In this document: positions 34,705 through 43,975 of the stretch, piece after piece
How the letters are laid out: every line of letters begins with the position of its first letter
Numbering within the stretch: the first letter of the stretch is position 1
Source: CTSOIL-112 sp964293815
Lineage (GTDB): Bacteria > Pseudomonadota > Gammaproteobacteria > Burkholderiales > Burkholderiaceae
Direction of reading: 5' to 3'
Assembly: GCA_964293815.1 (NCBI GenBank)
Contig: CAXYYC010000005.1
Span: 1 to 64,000 of the forward strand
Length of the DNA stretch: 64,000 bases
Made by a program: the position numbers and the translations under genes
Notes under the pieces: model-generated
What the model saw: the letters and a program-made list of their open reading frames with translations, nothing else
Databases searched by the model: none
Told to the model about the DNA's origin: nothing

Positions 34705-35505
34705 TTACGCACTGAGATAAAACGCCGCCAATTCGAAATCCTGCGGATAGGTGACTTTCAAATTCCGCGTGTCGCCCCGCACCAATAACGGCGCAAAACC
34801 AGACCATTCCATCACGCTCGCCTCATCGGTGATGGTTTGGGCAGTTTCTGGGTCAATCAGCGCATCGCACAGCGCGTTGTACAAACAACTGACGGTGAAC
34901 ATTTGCGGCGTTTGCGCCGCCCACAGCGTGCTGCGATCCACTGTTTTTTTGATGTGTTGACCATCAGCAGTTAACTTGATGGTATCGGTCACTGGATAAG
35001 CCAAAATGCCACCCGCCGTTTGCCACTCGTCACCCCGCACCGCCATTTGCTCGGCTTGTTGATAAACCGCATCGCGCAGTCGCACAATCGCCTGCGCCGT
35101 AACGCACGGACGCGCGGCATCATGCACCATCACCCATGCTTGCTGTGTTTTATCCACATGCGCATCCAACTGCGCGTCCAACTCAGCCAAACCATTGCGC
35201 ACCGATTCGGCACGGGTCGCCCCACCCACAGGCAATAGACGCACCCGCTCAAACCAGCCCGCTTCGGCGATCAACGGCGCCACCTTGTCCGCACACCAGC
35301 CATCATCGGCTGAAATCACCACATAGACCTGTGTGATTTCAGGACAATGCGCAAATGCCAAAATGGTGTGCCACAACATCGGCTGCGCATGGATGGCTTG
35401 ATACTGCTTCGGAATCTCGCCACCGGCACGCGCACCCACACCCGCCGCGCAGATCAAGGCATACAAGGGCGCGGTTTCTATCTGATTTTTGGATAAAGTA
35501 TTCAT
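34705..35505 (-). CDS. ispD: 2-C-methyl-D-erythritol 4-phosphate cytidylyltransferase
   Basis: IspD activates methylerythritol phosphate with CTP in the MEP isoprenoid pathway. The 266-residue product has the nucleotide-binding ICAAGVGARAGGEIPKQY, VGGATRAESVRNGL, the MVHDAARP metal motif and TVDRSTLWAAQTPQMF. GGE replaces the more usual G-P/K segment in the first loop, still within family range. The ATG at 35505 is preferred over one six codons upstream. ispF, its frequent neighbour, is not downstream here. Confidence 0.94.
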   Translation of the reverse strand: MNTLSKNQIETAPLYALICAAGVGARAGGEIPKQYQAIHAQPMLWHTILAFAHCPEITQVYVVISADDGWCADKVAPLIAEAGWFERVRLLPVGGATRAESVRNGLAELDAQLDAHVDKTQQAWVMVHDAARPCVTAQAIVRLRDAVYQQAEQMAVRGDEWQTAGGILAYPVTDTIKLTADGQHIKKTVDRSTLWAAQTPQMFTVSCLYNALCDALIDPETAQTITDEASVMEWSGFAPLLVRGDTRNLKVTYPQDFELAAFYLSA

Positions 35506-35667
35506 GCCGGTATTGTAAAACATCGCCTGACAAAAACCAAACCACTTTGGTTACCGAGTTGATTCATTTAAAATCAGACGCTTATATGGAACAAATATTT
35601 TGAAACGACCGTTCGTTTCTGTAAAATGCGAGCTTCATACAACCATTTCACATACAGCAAGGAACAC

Positions 35668-36165
35668 ATGAACCAAAAACCCAATCGCATTATGAGCATC
35701 GTGCACAAAACGGCCTCATTACCCGTCGGTATTCAAAGCTTTGTCCTGTCCAAAATATTCGGTCGCGTCGTGCCGATGGTCGGAACGGCCGGCATACGCT
35801 ATGAGGAAATCACGCCGAACCGCGTGGTTTGCACGCTCAAAAATCGTCGCCGGATGCAAAACCACATCAAAGGGCTGCACGCCGCGGCAATGGCTCTGCT
35901 GGCGGAAACCGCCACCGGCTTCGTCGCAGGCGTGAATATCCCTGATGATAAAATTCTGCTAGTTAAATCACTGCATGTGGATTACAAAAAAGTGGCAAAA
36001 GGTGATCTGAAAGCCGTTGCCACACTGACCGAAGCGCAGCGCCAGCAAATCCTCACCGAACCCAAGGGTGAAGTATTGGTCGCCTGCACCGTCACAGACA
36101 GTTCCGGCGAAGAACCGATTCAAACACAAATGCTCTGGGCATGGATTCCGAAGAAAAAAGATTAA
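35668..36165 (+). CDS. DUF4442 hotdog-fold protein
   Basis: The 165-residue protein matches the DUF4442 thioesterase-like family: RYEEITPNRVVCTLKNRRRMQNHIKGLHAAAMALLAETATGF, then a basic region DYKKVAKGDLKAVATL. The helix with HAAAMALLAE takes the place of the hotdog active-site helix. An acyl-CoA thioesterase role is likely by family, with unknown substrate. AAGGA precedes the ATG at 35668. Confidence 0.85.
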   Translation: MNQKPNRIMSIVHKTASLPVGIQSFVLSKIFGRVVPMVGTAGIRYEEITPNRVVCTLKNRRRMQNHIKGLHAAAMALLAETATGFVAGVNIPDDKILLVKSLHVDYKKVAKGDLKAVATLTEAQRQQILTEPKGEVLVACTVTDSSGEEPIQTQMLWAWIPKKKD

Positions 36166-36298
36166 GCATATCGTTGAACTCGGTCACTTTTCGCAGTCAC
36201 ATTCAGTAACCGAACCTGCATCTGCGTGCACATATTGGGAAACATCCAATGCGCGCAGCCTGCGGCTATCGCCCTATCGTTCTATCAGCGCAGCGCTA

Positions 36299-37420
36299 TC
36301 AGCGTTTACTCAGATAGCCACCCGCCACACCGTTTTTCGATAAAACCAATTGAAATAATTGATTGTTATCACGCACGCGAAATGAGGCCGCACTACACAG
36401 CAGATAAAACGTCCACATGCGTTTGAACCGCTCGCTGTAGCGATCTTGCAACTCGTGCCAGCGGCGGGTGAAATTGTCGTACCACGCCATCAGCGTGCGA
36501 TCATAATCCGCGCCAAAATTATGCCAATCTTCCAACACGAACAGACCGTCAAACCCTGACGCAATCTGCGCAGGCGATGGAATCAATCCATTGGGAAAAA
36601 TATATTTATCGATCCACGGATCGGTTTTGACCTGTTTGCGCTTGTTACCGATGGTGTGCAATAAAAATAAGCCTTTGTCTTTGAGTACGCGATGCACCAG
36701 CGCCATGTAAGTGCGGTAATTTTTGTAACCGACATGCTCAAACATCCCCAAGCTCACCACATGGTCAAACACGGCATGCCCTTGTATGTCACGGTAATCT
36801 TGCAAAACAAAGTGCACATCCAGCCCCGCGCAGCGCTGTTGCGCCAGCCTCATTTGCTCTTTGGACACCGTCACGCCGGTGACTTTCGCGCCGTATCGAC
36901 TGGCGGCATATTGGGCGAAACTGCCCCAACCGCAACCAATATCCAGCACATGATCGCCCGATTTCAGCCCGATTTTTTGGCAAACCAAATCCAGCTTTGC
37001 CAACTGCGCCGCAGATAAATCCACGCTGTTCTGCCAATACGCGCAGGTATAAACCATGTTCTCATCGAGCATACACTCATACACATCGTTGCCAATATCG
37101 TAATGCTCCTCGCCAACGATGAACGCACGCTCTTTGGATTGAGGATTAATCAAAAAAGTTTTTAGAAGCAATGGCAAATGCTTGATTTTAGAAACCTTTT
37201 CTTCCAGTCGCGCGCTCATGATATGCGTTATGGTCGCATCCAATTGCTCCGAATCCCAATCGCCATCCATATAGGTCTCGCCCAGTGCAAGCGAGCCGCC
37301 ACGAATAATTTTTCTCAAGCACGATTCATTGTGAATTTGAATATCATGGGGTTGATCGCCGTTGAGCGTAATGTTGGCTTCGGACAGCAATTGACGTGCA
37401 AAATCGATGTAACGAGACAT
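36299..37420 (-). CDS. cfa: Cyclopropane-fatty-acyl-phospholipid synthase
   Basis: Cfa adds a methylene group from S-adenosylmethionine across double bonds of membrane lipids, often in stationary or acid stress. The 373-residue product shows GEEHYDIGNDVYECMLDENMVYTCAYW, the SAM motif VLDIGCGWGSFAQYAA, GVTVSKEQ and SLGMFEHVGYKNYRTYM, and the C-terminal MWTFYLLCSAASFR. AGGAGG lies 6 bp before the ATG at 37420. Length agrees with E. coli Cfa (382). Confidence 0.95.
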   Translation of the reverse strand: MSRYIDFARQLLSEANITLNGDQPHDIQIHNESCLRKIIRGGSLALGETYMDGDWDSEQLDATITHIMSARLEEKVSKIKHLPLLLKTFLINPQSKERAFIVGEEHYDIGNDVYECMLDENMVYTCAYWQNSVDLSAAQLAKLDLVCQKIGLKSGDHVLDIGCGWGSFAQYAASRYGAKVTGVTVSKEQMRLAQQRCAGLDVHFVLQDYRDIQGHAVFDHVVSLGMFEHVGYKNYRTYMALVHRVLKDKGLFLLHTIGNKRKQVKTDPWIDKYIFPNGLIPSPAQIASGFDGLFVLEDWHNFGADYDRTLMAWYDNFTRRWHELQDRYSERFKRMWTFYLLCSAASFRVRDNNQLFQLVLSKNGVAGGYLSKR

Positions 37421-37590
37421 GAGCTCCTCCTTTTCCCTTATCACTCATTGGTTTGTAATTTTTTGATCACGCTTTTTTAAATTTATCATTATCGTACTGC
37501 ATTTAAACTGAATTTGCATTATTCAAATCAATCACTTAGGAAAAACACTCGGTTCAAAGCCACCCATTCGCACATCTACAAAATGACAAA

Positions 37591-37610
37591 AGGCGAACCG
37601 AAGTTCGCCT
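37591..37610. repeat. Duplicated terminator hairpin, copy 1
   Basis: AGGCGAAC-CGAA-GTTCGCCT, a stable stem whose minus-strand form has a TTCG loop. On the minus strand it is followed by TTTTGTCATTTT. It is 20 bp long and recurs at 37771-37790 with one mismatch, on the other side of the element between them. Confidence 0.75.
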
Positions 37611-37770
37611 GAGGCTGTTGACAAAGTCCCTCGCCCCTTGGGGAGAGGGATATAGGGAGAGGGGGCTAAATATAAACTATTTGAAATCAATAACTAAAAA
37701 ACCACCCTCTCCCCTTGCCCCTCTCCCGTAAACGGGTGAGGGGTAAAACATAGGGTTTGTCAGCAATCTG
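37611..37770. mobile_element. MITE-like 160-bp element
   Basis: Lies between two copies of the sdhB terminator hairpin. The ends are imperfect inverted repeats sharing TG-T/C-TGACAAA (left GAGGCTGTTGACAAA, right on the other strand CAGATTGCTGACAAA). The interior has G-rich and C-rich tracts (CCCTCTCCCC types) that pair with each other. It has no coding capacity, so a transposase would have to act in trans. The right end resembles the left edge of the repeat island at 21443. Confidence 0.65.
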
Positions 37771-37790
37771 AGGCGAACCGAAGTTCACCT
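37771..37790 (-). terminator. sdhB terminator hairpin, duplicated copy 2
   Basis: AGGTGAAC-TTCG-GTTCGCCT on the minus strand, 25 bp beyond the sdhB stop. In this copy the T run is missing because the MITE-like element follows directly; the T-rich tail is at copy 1. Confidence 0.6.
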
Positions 37791-37814
37791 TTTGTTTGAA
37801 ACACCACGCACAAA

Positions 37815-38525
37815 TTAAACCGCGCGGCGCACCAGCATTTCTTTGATTTTGCCGATGGCTTTGGTTGGGTTCAACTCTTTCGGGCACACGTCCACGCAGT
37901 TCATAATGGTATGACAGCGGAACAAACGATATGGGTCGTCCAAGTTGTCCAAACGCGCTGAAGTCGCTTCGTCACGGGTATCTGCGATGAAACGGTAGGC
38001 GGCGAGCAAACCGGCCGGTCCGACGAATTTGTCGGGATTCCACCAGAATGATGGGCATGAAGTCGAGCAGCATGCGCACAAAATACATTCGTACAGGCCG
38101 TTCAATTCTTCGCGTTGTTCAGGCGACTGCAAGCGTTCTTTTTCAGGCGCAGGTGAGTTGTTAATCAAGTATGGTTTGATCGAGTGGTATTGATTGAAGA
38201 AGTCGGTCATATCTACGATCAAATCACGCACCACCGGCAAGCCCGGCAATGGGCGCAATACGATGGTCTCAGGCAAGTCATTCAGATTAGTCAAGCAAGC
38301 CAGACCGTTTTTGCCATTGATGTTCATCGCATCCGAGCCGCACACGCCTTCGCGGCATGAACGACGGAAGGAGATAGTTTCGTCTTCTTTTTTCAAACGC
38401 ACCAACGCGTCCAACAACATACGGTCAGTGTCCTGCAATTCCACTTTGATGGTTTGCATATACGGTTTCGCGTCTTTATCCGGGTCGTAGCGATAAATTT
38501 GAAACGTACGGATTCCTTTACTCAT
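37815..38525 (-). CDS. sdhB: Succinate dehydrogenase iron-sulfur subunit
   Basis: SdhB carries electrons from the flavin to quinone through 2Fe-2S, 4Fe-4S and 3Fe-4S clusters. The 236-residue product has the first cluster cysteines in CREGVCGSDAMNINGKNGLAC, and the ferredoxin-type CILCACCSTSCPSFWW and CHTIMNCVDVCPKELNP. Length and motifs are standard. It is the last gene of sdhCDAB; a 134-bp spacer separates it from sdhA, longer than usual. Confidence 0.96.
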   Translation of the reverse strand: MSKGIRTFQIYRYDPDKDAKPYMQTIKVELQDTDRMLLDALVRLKKEDETISFRRSCREGVCGSDAMNINGKNGLACLTNLNDLPETIVLRPLPGLPVVRDLIVDMTDFFNQYHSIKPYLINNSPAPEKERLQSPEQREELNGLYECILCACCSTSCPSFWWNPDKFVGPAGLLAAYRFIADTRDEATSARLDNLDDPYRLFRCHTIMNCVDVCPKELNPTKAIGKIKEMLVRRAV

Positions 38526-38659
38526 AATCGTGTCCTTTTCAAAATGCGTTCGTTAATTTTTCGGGTTAACGTCGCACCTTTTTGGGTTTTGCTAAATGTT
38601 CTCAGCTTGTTTTCAGCTTATTCTCAACTCGCCCAAAGCTTTACCTCTGGGCGAAATCC

Positions 38660-40456
38660 TTAGAATGTACGTGGTTTCGGTGGAACGGTGTCGACGGTCA
38701 GCGGTTTCATATTGACCGCTTTGTACGCCAGACGGTTGCCATCTTTGTACCACAAGGTGTGTTTCATCCATTCTTTGTCATTACGACCCAATGGGTGTTC
38801 TGGATCATTTTCAGGACGTTCGTAGTCGAGTACGCTGTGCGCGCCACGGCATTCGTGACGTGCAGCGGCTGAGATCATGGTGGCTTTCGCTACTTCGATC
38901 AAGTTATCCACTTCCAATGCTTCGACCAATGCGGTGTTGAACACTTGCGATTTGTCACGCAGATGGATGTGTTTGACTTGTTGCTCGATGTCCAAAATCG
39001 AGGTCACGCCTTTGTCCATGGTTTCCTGAGTACGGAACACGGCCGCGTGTTTTTGCATGCTGGCGCGAATGTTGTTCGCGACGTCTTGCGCATACTCGCC
39101 GGTGGTTGAGTTTTTCAGACGTGCCAAGCGCGCCTCGGTCATTTCGGACGCGTTTTGCGGTAAATCTTTGTGGTTCAACGCGGATTTTTTCACAGCATCA
39201 ACGATGTGGTTACCGGCCGAGCGACCAAATACCACTAAGTCGAGCAGTGAGTTCGTGCCCAGACGATTCGCACCGTGTACCGATACGCATGAGCATTCGC
39301 CAACTGCGTACAAGCCGTTCACCACTTGGTTATCACCATTGGCATCAGGAACCACGACTTGACCATAGATATTGGTCGGGATACCGCCCATTTGGTAGTG
39401 AATAGTTGGCACAACAGGAATCGGTTCTTTAGTCGCATCAACGTTCGCGAATTTTTTCGCAATTTCAAAGATCGATGGCAAACGTTTCATAATGGTTTCT
39501 TTACCAATATGCGTGACGTCGAGCAATACGTGGTCTTTATTCGGACCTACGCCGCGACCTTCTTTAATCTCTTGGTCCATAGAACGTGATACGAAGTCGC
39601 GCGGCGCCAAATCTTTCAGAGTCGGTGCATAGCGTTCCATGAAACGTTCGCCGTTGGCATTGCGCAAGATACCGCCTTCGCCACGCACACCTTCGGTAAT
39701 CAGTACGCCCGCGCCTGCTACGCCGGTCGGGTGGAATTGCCAGAATTCCATGTCTTGCAACGGAATACCCGCACGCGCCGCCATACCCAAGCCGTCGCCT
39801 GTGTTGATAAAGGCATTGGTCGATGCGGCGAAAATACGGCCTGCACCACCAGTTGCGAACAAAGTCACTTTCGCTTGCAGATTCATCACGTCGCCGGTTT
39901 CCATTTCCAGCGCAGTCACGCCGAGCACGTCGCCATCTTGGTCACGGATCAGATCCAGTGCCATCCATTCGACGAAGAATTGGGTATGTGCACGCACGTT
40001 GCGTTGGTACAAGGTATGCAACAATGCGTGGCCGGTACGATCAGCCGCCGCGCACGCGCGTGGTACAGGCTTTTCACCATAGTTGGCAGAGTGGCCGCCG
40101 AATGGGCGTTGGTAAATCGTACCGTCCGGATTGCGGTCAAACGGCATACCGAAGTGTTCGAGTTCGTACACATTATTGGCCGCTTGACGGCACATGAATT
40201 CGATGGCGTCTTGATCGCCCAGCCAGTCAGAACCTTTGACCGTGTCGTAAAAGTGATAATGCCAGTTGTCTTCAGCCATATTGCCCAATGACGCACCAAT
40301 ACCACCTTGCGCCGCTACGGTATGGGAACGCGTCGGGAACACTTTGGTCAAAACCGCTACGGACAAACCTGCTTCGGATAATTGGAGCGCGGCACGCAAA
40401 CCAGAACCGCCCGCACCGACGACCACTACATCATATTTTTTTGTTAAAAGTGCCAT
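38660..40456 (-). CDS. sdhA: Succinate dehydrogenase flavoprotein subunit
   Basis: SdhA oxidises succinate to fumarate with covalent FAD. The 598-residue product has VVGAGGSGLRAALQLSEAG, the FAD-attachment segment SHTVAAQGGIGASLGN, the substrate loop HPTGVAGAGVLITEGVRGEGG, and GGIPTNIYGQV with the later HGANRLGTNSLLDLVVFG. Ends EHPLGRNDKEWMKHTLWY in the usual C-terminal form. Confidence 0.97.
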   Translation of the reverse strand: MALLTKKYDVVVVGAGGSGLRAALQLSEAGLSVAVLTKVFPTRSHTVAAQGGIGASLGNMAEDNWHYHFYDTVKGSDWLGDQDAIEFMCRQAANNVYELEHFGMPFDRNPDGTIYQRPFGGHSANYGEKPVPRACAAADRTGHALLHTLYQRNVRAHTQFFVEWMALDLIRDQDGDVLGVTALEMETGDVMNLQAKVTLFATGGAGRIFAASTNAFINTGDGLGMAARAGIPLQDMEFWQFHPTGVAGAGVLITEGVRGEGGILRNANGERFMERYAPTLKDLAPRDFVSRSMDQEIKEGRGVGPNKDHVLLDVTHIGKETIMKRLPSIFEIAKKFANVDATKEPIPVVPTIHYQMGGIPTNIYGQVVVPDANGDNQVVNGLYAVGECSCVSVHGANRLGTNSLLDLVVFGRSAGNHIVDAVKKSALNHKDLPQNASEMTEARLARLKNSTTGEYAQDVANNIRASMQKHAAVFRTQETMDKGVTSILDIEQQVKHIHLRDKSQVFNTALVEALEVDNLIEVAKATMISAAARHECRGAHSVLDYERPENDPEHPLGRNDKEWMKHTLWYKDGNRLAYKAVNMKPLTVDTVPPKPRTF

Positions 40457-40465
40457 TGTTATTCC

Positions 40466-40831
40466 TTAAATCGCCAATACTGCGGCCAAGCTGTACACCA
40501 CACAGCCGAGCAACCATAAAATTGTGAAAAGATGCAAAGCCAAACGTTGTGCCGGGCATTTGATGTAGTCCATCCAAATGTCACGCACACCAATCCATGC
40601 GTGGTAGGCCACGGCCAAGATGGTGAATATGGTCAAGGTTTTCATCACCGCGCCACTCATGAAGGCATTCCAGCCCACGAATGACATATCGGAGGCAACA
40701 ACGAAACGCACCAACATCGCCACGACCCAGATCAGGATGATGACGCCCGTGATGCGTTGCGCCAACCAGTCTTTCCAGCCATAGTGCGCACCAGTGGTGA
40801 CACGAGCCGTACCTGCTTTAATATTTTTCAT
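40466..40831 (-). CDS. sdhD: Succinate dehydrogenase membrane anchor subunit D
   Basis: This 121-residue anchor has three membrane spans (QRITGVIILIWVVAMLVRFV; TLTIFTILAVAYHAWIGVRDI; LFTILWLLGCVVYSLAAV). The His in AYHAWIGVRDIWMDY is in the heme-ligand position. It is short and hydrophobic as expected. The ATG at 40831 is used, since the longer frame runs into sdhC. 9 bp from sdhA. Confidence 0.9.
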   Translation of the reverse strand: MKNIKAGTARVTTGAHYGWKDWLAQRITGVIILIWVVAMLVRFVVASDMSFVGWNAFMSGAVMKTLTIFTILAVAYHAWIGVRDIWMDYIKCPAQRLALHLFTILWLLGCVVYSLAAVLAI

Positions 40832-40847
40832 AATGACTCCCCGTGGC

Positions 40848-41255
40848 TTAAATAAACATTTTGACGGCAACGATGGCAGTCAACAACAAACTGACGATAA
40901 ACACGATGATGGCAGTTTGATGGCCACCTTCTTTAGACACTTTGTAATGCGTGTCGAGTAACAGATAGCGTACACCGGCAACCGCATGGTGCATAATCGC
41001 CCAAACCAGTCCCAAAGCAATCAATTTCACCAGCGGGTTACTCAATACGCTCACAGCGCTCGCAAATTTATCAGCCGTGGTGAACATGGATGCGACCAGT
41101 GCCAAAACAAAAGGCAACGCCAAAAACATCGCCAGACCGCTGACACGGTGCAAAATCGAGAGTTTACCTGCCAGCGGCAAACGGTAATTGCGCAAATCCG
41201 AAACATTGATATTGCGAAACTCCGGACGCTGGGCTTTTTGTGGTGTTTGACCCAT
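40848..41255 (-). CDS. sdhC: Succinate dehydrogenase cytochrome b556 subunit C
   Basis: The 135-residue membrane subunit binds heme and quinone with SdhD. It has RPEFRNINVSDLRNYRLPLAGKLSILHRVSGLAMFLALP (the quinone-site SILHRVSG) and HHAVAGVRYLLLD, with the heme-ligand histidine. GAGG precedes the ATG at 41255 by 7 bp; the longer start lacks support. First gene of sdhCDAB. Confidence 0.93.
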   Translation of the reverse strand: MGQTPQKAQRPEFRNINVSDLRNYRLPLAGKLSILHRVSGLAMFLALPFVLALVASMFTTADKFASAVSVLSNPLVKLIALGLVWAIMHHAVAGVRYLLLDTHYKVSKEGGHQTAIIVFIVSLLLTAIVAVKMFI

Positions 41256-41436
41256 AAGAGACCTCGTTAAGTTAAAAGAAAAAGAAAATCGACCCAAAAA
41301 TCATAAAATACTGCTGTTTCAACCAAAACCCATCAAACTGAACCGCGCTCTGCTTCACCGTTCAATCCGACCCAAAATCGCGCCACACAGCATACCAGCG
41401 CAATCCGAAAAACCCACATTCGTACCGCTCTCACGG

Positions 41437-42183
41437 TCATATCAACTCATTGCGATAATGGTAATACTTGGTGTTATACCAACCCAAACGCACTTCTACC
41501 GGCTGCTCTGCATAAGTATATGACACGCGCTCAATATACAACAAGGCCGAATTTGGCTCTACCGTCAAACGTCGCGCAACCTCAGCCGAGGCCAAATTCG
41601 CGGATAGATGCTCTACCGCTCGAATCATGCGCACATTGTATTCCGCCTCAAACCAGCCGTACAGACCACCTTTGTAATTCACCAACTTTTCCATGGTCAC
41701 ATCGGGAAAAATTTCCTTCGGCAACCAAATGTACTCAAATACCGCAGGCTCCTGACCAAACGACAGCAAACGGCTAATCACTGTCGCCTGCTGGTTTGGC
41801 CGCATTTGCAAACGCTCGCGCACCTCTGCGGGTGGAACCGCGGTTTCTACCGCCAGCACGCTGGAATAGGTTTTAAACTCCGAACCATCCTTTTTCTGCA
41901 TCCGCAAAAAGCGAAAACGATTCACCGGCTCCTGATGCGTGGCGACAAATGTTCCGCGTCCCTGACGACGTACCAACAAATTGTCTGCGGTCAGCTCGTC
42001 AATCGCTTTGCGCACCGTACCTTGGCTCACCTTATAACGCAAAGCCAAATCCACTTCCGACGGAATCATCTCACCGGCATTCCACTCACCTTGCTCCAAG
42101 CTTTGCAATAACAAAGCCTTAATCTGCTGGTACAGCGGACTAAAAACAGGTGAGCTGTCGATAACGGCATCTCCATTGGCCAT
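41437..42183 (-). CDS. GntR/HutC family regulator near sdh and mdh
   Basis: The 248-residue protein has an N-terminal winged helix (PLYQQIKALLLQSLEQGEWNAGEMIPSEVDLALRYKVSQGTVRKAIDEL) and a UTRA effector domain (from about residue 95). In betaproteobacteria a GntR gene commonly sits between sdhC and mdh and is thought to control TCA genes. It is divergent from mdh and upstream of sdhC by 180 bp. Ligand unknown. Confidence 0.88.
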   Translation of the reverse strand: MANGDAVIDSSPVFSPLYQQIKALLLQSLEQGEWNAGEMIPSEVDLALRYKVSQGTVRKAIDELTADNLLVRRQGRGTFVATHQEPVNRFRFLRMQKKDGSEFKTYSSVLAVETAVPPAEVRERLQMRPNQQATVISRLLSFGQEPAVFEYIWLPKEIFPDVTMEKLVNYKGGLYGWFEAEYNVRMIRAVEHLSANLASAEVARRLTVEPNSALLYIERVSYTYAEQPVEVRLGWYNTKYYHYRNELI

Positions 42184-42456
42184 ACGGTTGTCCCTAAATT
42201 GGTTTGTTTTGTGTGTTAATGATGGTCACGCTCTGTCTCAATGACTCTTTTTATAAATTTTCAACTGTTCATCATCACTGTTGTTCCATTCGGCTCACCT
42301 GATACTTTTAATCAAGACACTTTTGCGTTGACATCATCATTAGCATGATTAACATCAAGCCTCATAACGCATCATCGCAAGCCAATATCCAAAATCTCTC
42401 AACAATTGATGCCTCAATTATGCCCCAAAGCCATGCAGATGTCTACGGGTTCTTTA

Positions 42457-42468
42457 TCTTATATAAGA
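42457..42468. promoter_or_regulatory. Palindrome TCTTATATAAGA in the GntR-mdh region, candidate operator
   Basis: A perfect 12-bp palindrome in the 527-bp region between the divergent GntR gene and mdh. Its TATA centre with symmetric arms resembles HutC-type sites. The rest of this region (42184-42710) has no gene I can support and is A/T-rich. Confidence 0.45.
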
Positions 42469-42710
42469 GATAAGACCTATTGACGTTTCCCTCATAGTTC
42501 TTTACACTCGTGGGTGATGCATCAAGTGGTCGATTGACTGAAGAGATGGGATGTTTTTTCAAAAAATATCACATCGGTGATTGAGGCGACACGAGGATTG
42601 CACCAGGTTTCATGGATTTTCCATTCTTCATTTATGAGTGCAAGGCTATTTGACGATGGAAAGTTATCATTTTTAACAAGTTTCACTCACTTAATTTTAA
42701 GGAAGTCATC

Positions 42711-43694
42711 ATGGCAAAAGCTCCTATGCGCGTTGCAGTGACCGGCGCTGCTGGTCAAATTTGTTACTCACTGTTGTTCCGTATCGCCAACGGCGATATG
42801 CTGGGCAAAGACCAACCAGTGATCTTGCAATTACTCGACATCACCCCTGCATTGCCAGCGGTACAAGGCGTCGTGATGGAATTGGAAGACTGCGCGTTCC
42901 CATTATTGGCTGGCGTGGTGATTTCTGATGATCCAAACGTTGCATTCAAAGACGCTGACGTAGCCATCTTGGTTGGCGCACGTCCACGTTCAAAAGGCAT
43001 GGAACGCAAAGACTTGCTCGAAGCCAACGGCGCGATCTTCACCGTTCAAGGCAAAGCACTGAACGACAACGCCAAACGCGACGTCAAAGTATTGGTCGTG
43101 GGCAACCCTGCGAACACCAACGCCTACATCGCTATGAAATCTGCTCCTGATCTGCCGGCTGAAAATTTCACCGCCATGTTGCGTCTGGATCACAACCGCG
43201 CTTTGAGCCAATTGGCCGCGAAAACCGGTAAAGCCATCGACAGCATCGAAAACCTGATCGTTTGGGGCAACCACAGCCCAACCATGTATCCTGACACCCG
43301 TTTCGCCACCATCGGCGCGGACAAAGTAGACGCATTGATTAACGATCAAGCATGGACTCGCGACACCTTCATCCCAACCGTAGGCAAACGTGGTGCAGCG
43401 ATCATCGAAGCGCGTGGCTTGTCATCAGCTGCTTCTGCGGCAAACGCAGCCATCGACCACATCCATGACTGGGTTTTGGGCACCAATGGCAAATGGGTCA
43501 CTATGGGCGTTCCTTCTAAAGGCGACTACGGTATTCCTGAAGGCACCATGTACGGCTTCCCTGTGACTTGCGAAAATGGCAAATACACCATCATTCAAGG
43601 TCTGGAAATCGACGAATTCTCACGCAGCAAAATGGACGCTACATTGGCTGAACTCGACGAAGAGAAGGCCGGTGTTGCACACTTGTTAGGCTAA
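42711..43694 (+). CDS. mdh: Malate dehydrogenase (NAD)
   Basis: Mdh interconverts malate and oxaloacetate in the TCA cycle. The 327-residue product has the NAD-binding [45 protein letters not shown], the catalytic His in [12 protein letters not shown] and [11 protein letters not shown]. It belongs to the longer cytosolic-type family found in betaproteobacteria. AAGGAAGT precedes the ATG. It faces away from the GntR gene and sdh operon. Confidence 0.97.
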   Translation: MAKAPMRVAVTGAAGQICYSLLFRIANGDMLGKDQPVILQLLDITPALPAVQGVVMELEDCAFPLLAGVVISDDPNVAFKDADVAILVGARPRSKGMERKDLLEANGAIFTVQGKALNDNAKRDVKVLVVGNPANTNAYIAMKSAPDLPAENFTAMLRLDHNRALSQLAAKTGKAIDSIENLIVWGNHSPTMYPDTRFATIGADKVDALINDQAWTRDTFIPTVGKRGAAIIEARGLSSAASAANAAIDHIHDWVLGTNGKWVTMGVPSKGDYGIPEGTMYGFPVTCENGKYTIIQGLEIDEFSRSKMDATLAELDEEKAGVAHLLG

Positions 43695-43730
43695 GAATTT
43701 CAGATAACCATCTGAATAGTCCGCTTTAAA

Positions 43731-43767
43731 AATCAAATCGCCCGACATTTTGTCGGGCGATTTGATT
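43731..43767. terminator. mdh terminator
   Basis: AATCAAATCGCCCGACA and its exact complement form a 17-bp perfect stem with a 3-base loop, 37 bp after the mdh stop. Confidence 0.88.
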
Positions 43768-43915
43768 ATTGTGCGCCATCCCAGAATTGTTCTTTCTCGA
43801 AGAAAACCCACAAAGCCAAGCAAGGTCGTGCCACGTCTGTGCACGCAAGCCATGCAAAACTAACGCATTGACTATTTGACACACCATTCAGACATTCACC
43901 AAGTGAACAAAATAC

Positions 43916-43943
43916 GAAACCCGTGACCAATGCCACGGGTTTC
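43916..43943. terminator. Terminator for the OmpA-like gene
   Basis: GAAACCCGTG and CACGGGTTTC pair (10 bp) with an 8-base loop, 33 bp beyond the minus-strand gene's stop. The minus side continues GTATTTTG. The 280 bp between mdh and this gene hold only these two terminators. Confidence 0.7.
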
Positions 43944-43975
43944 ATTTCATAACCAGATCAAACCATTCCAAACAA

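Noticed and set aside
37421..37590. Gene in the stretch upstream of cfa
   Set aside because: A/T-rich promoter-like sequence; no frame with a start signal.
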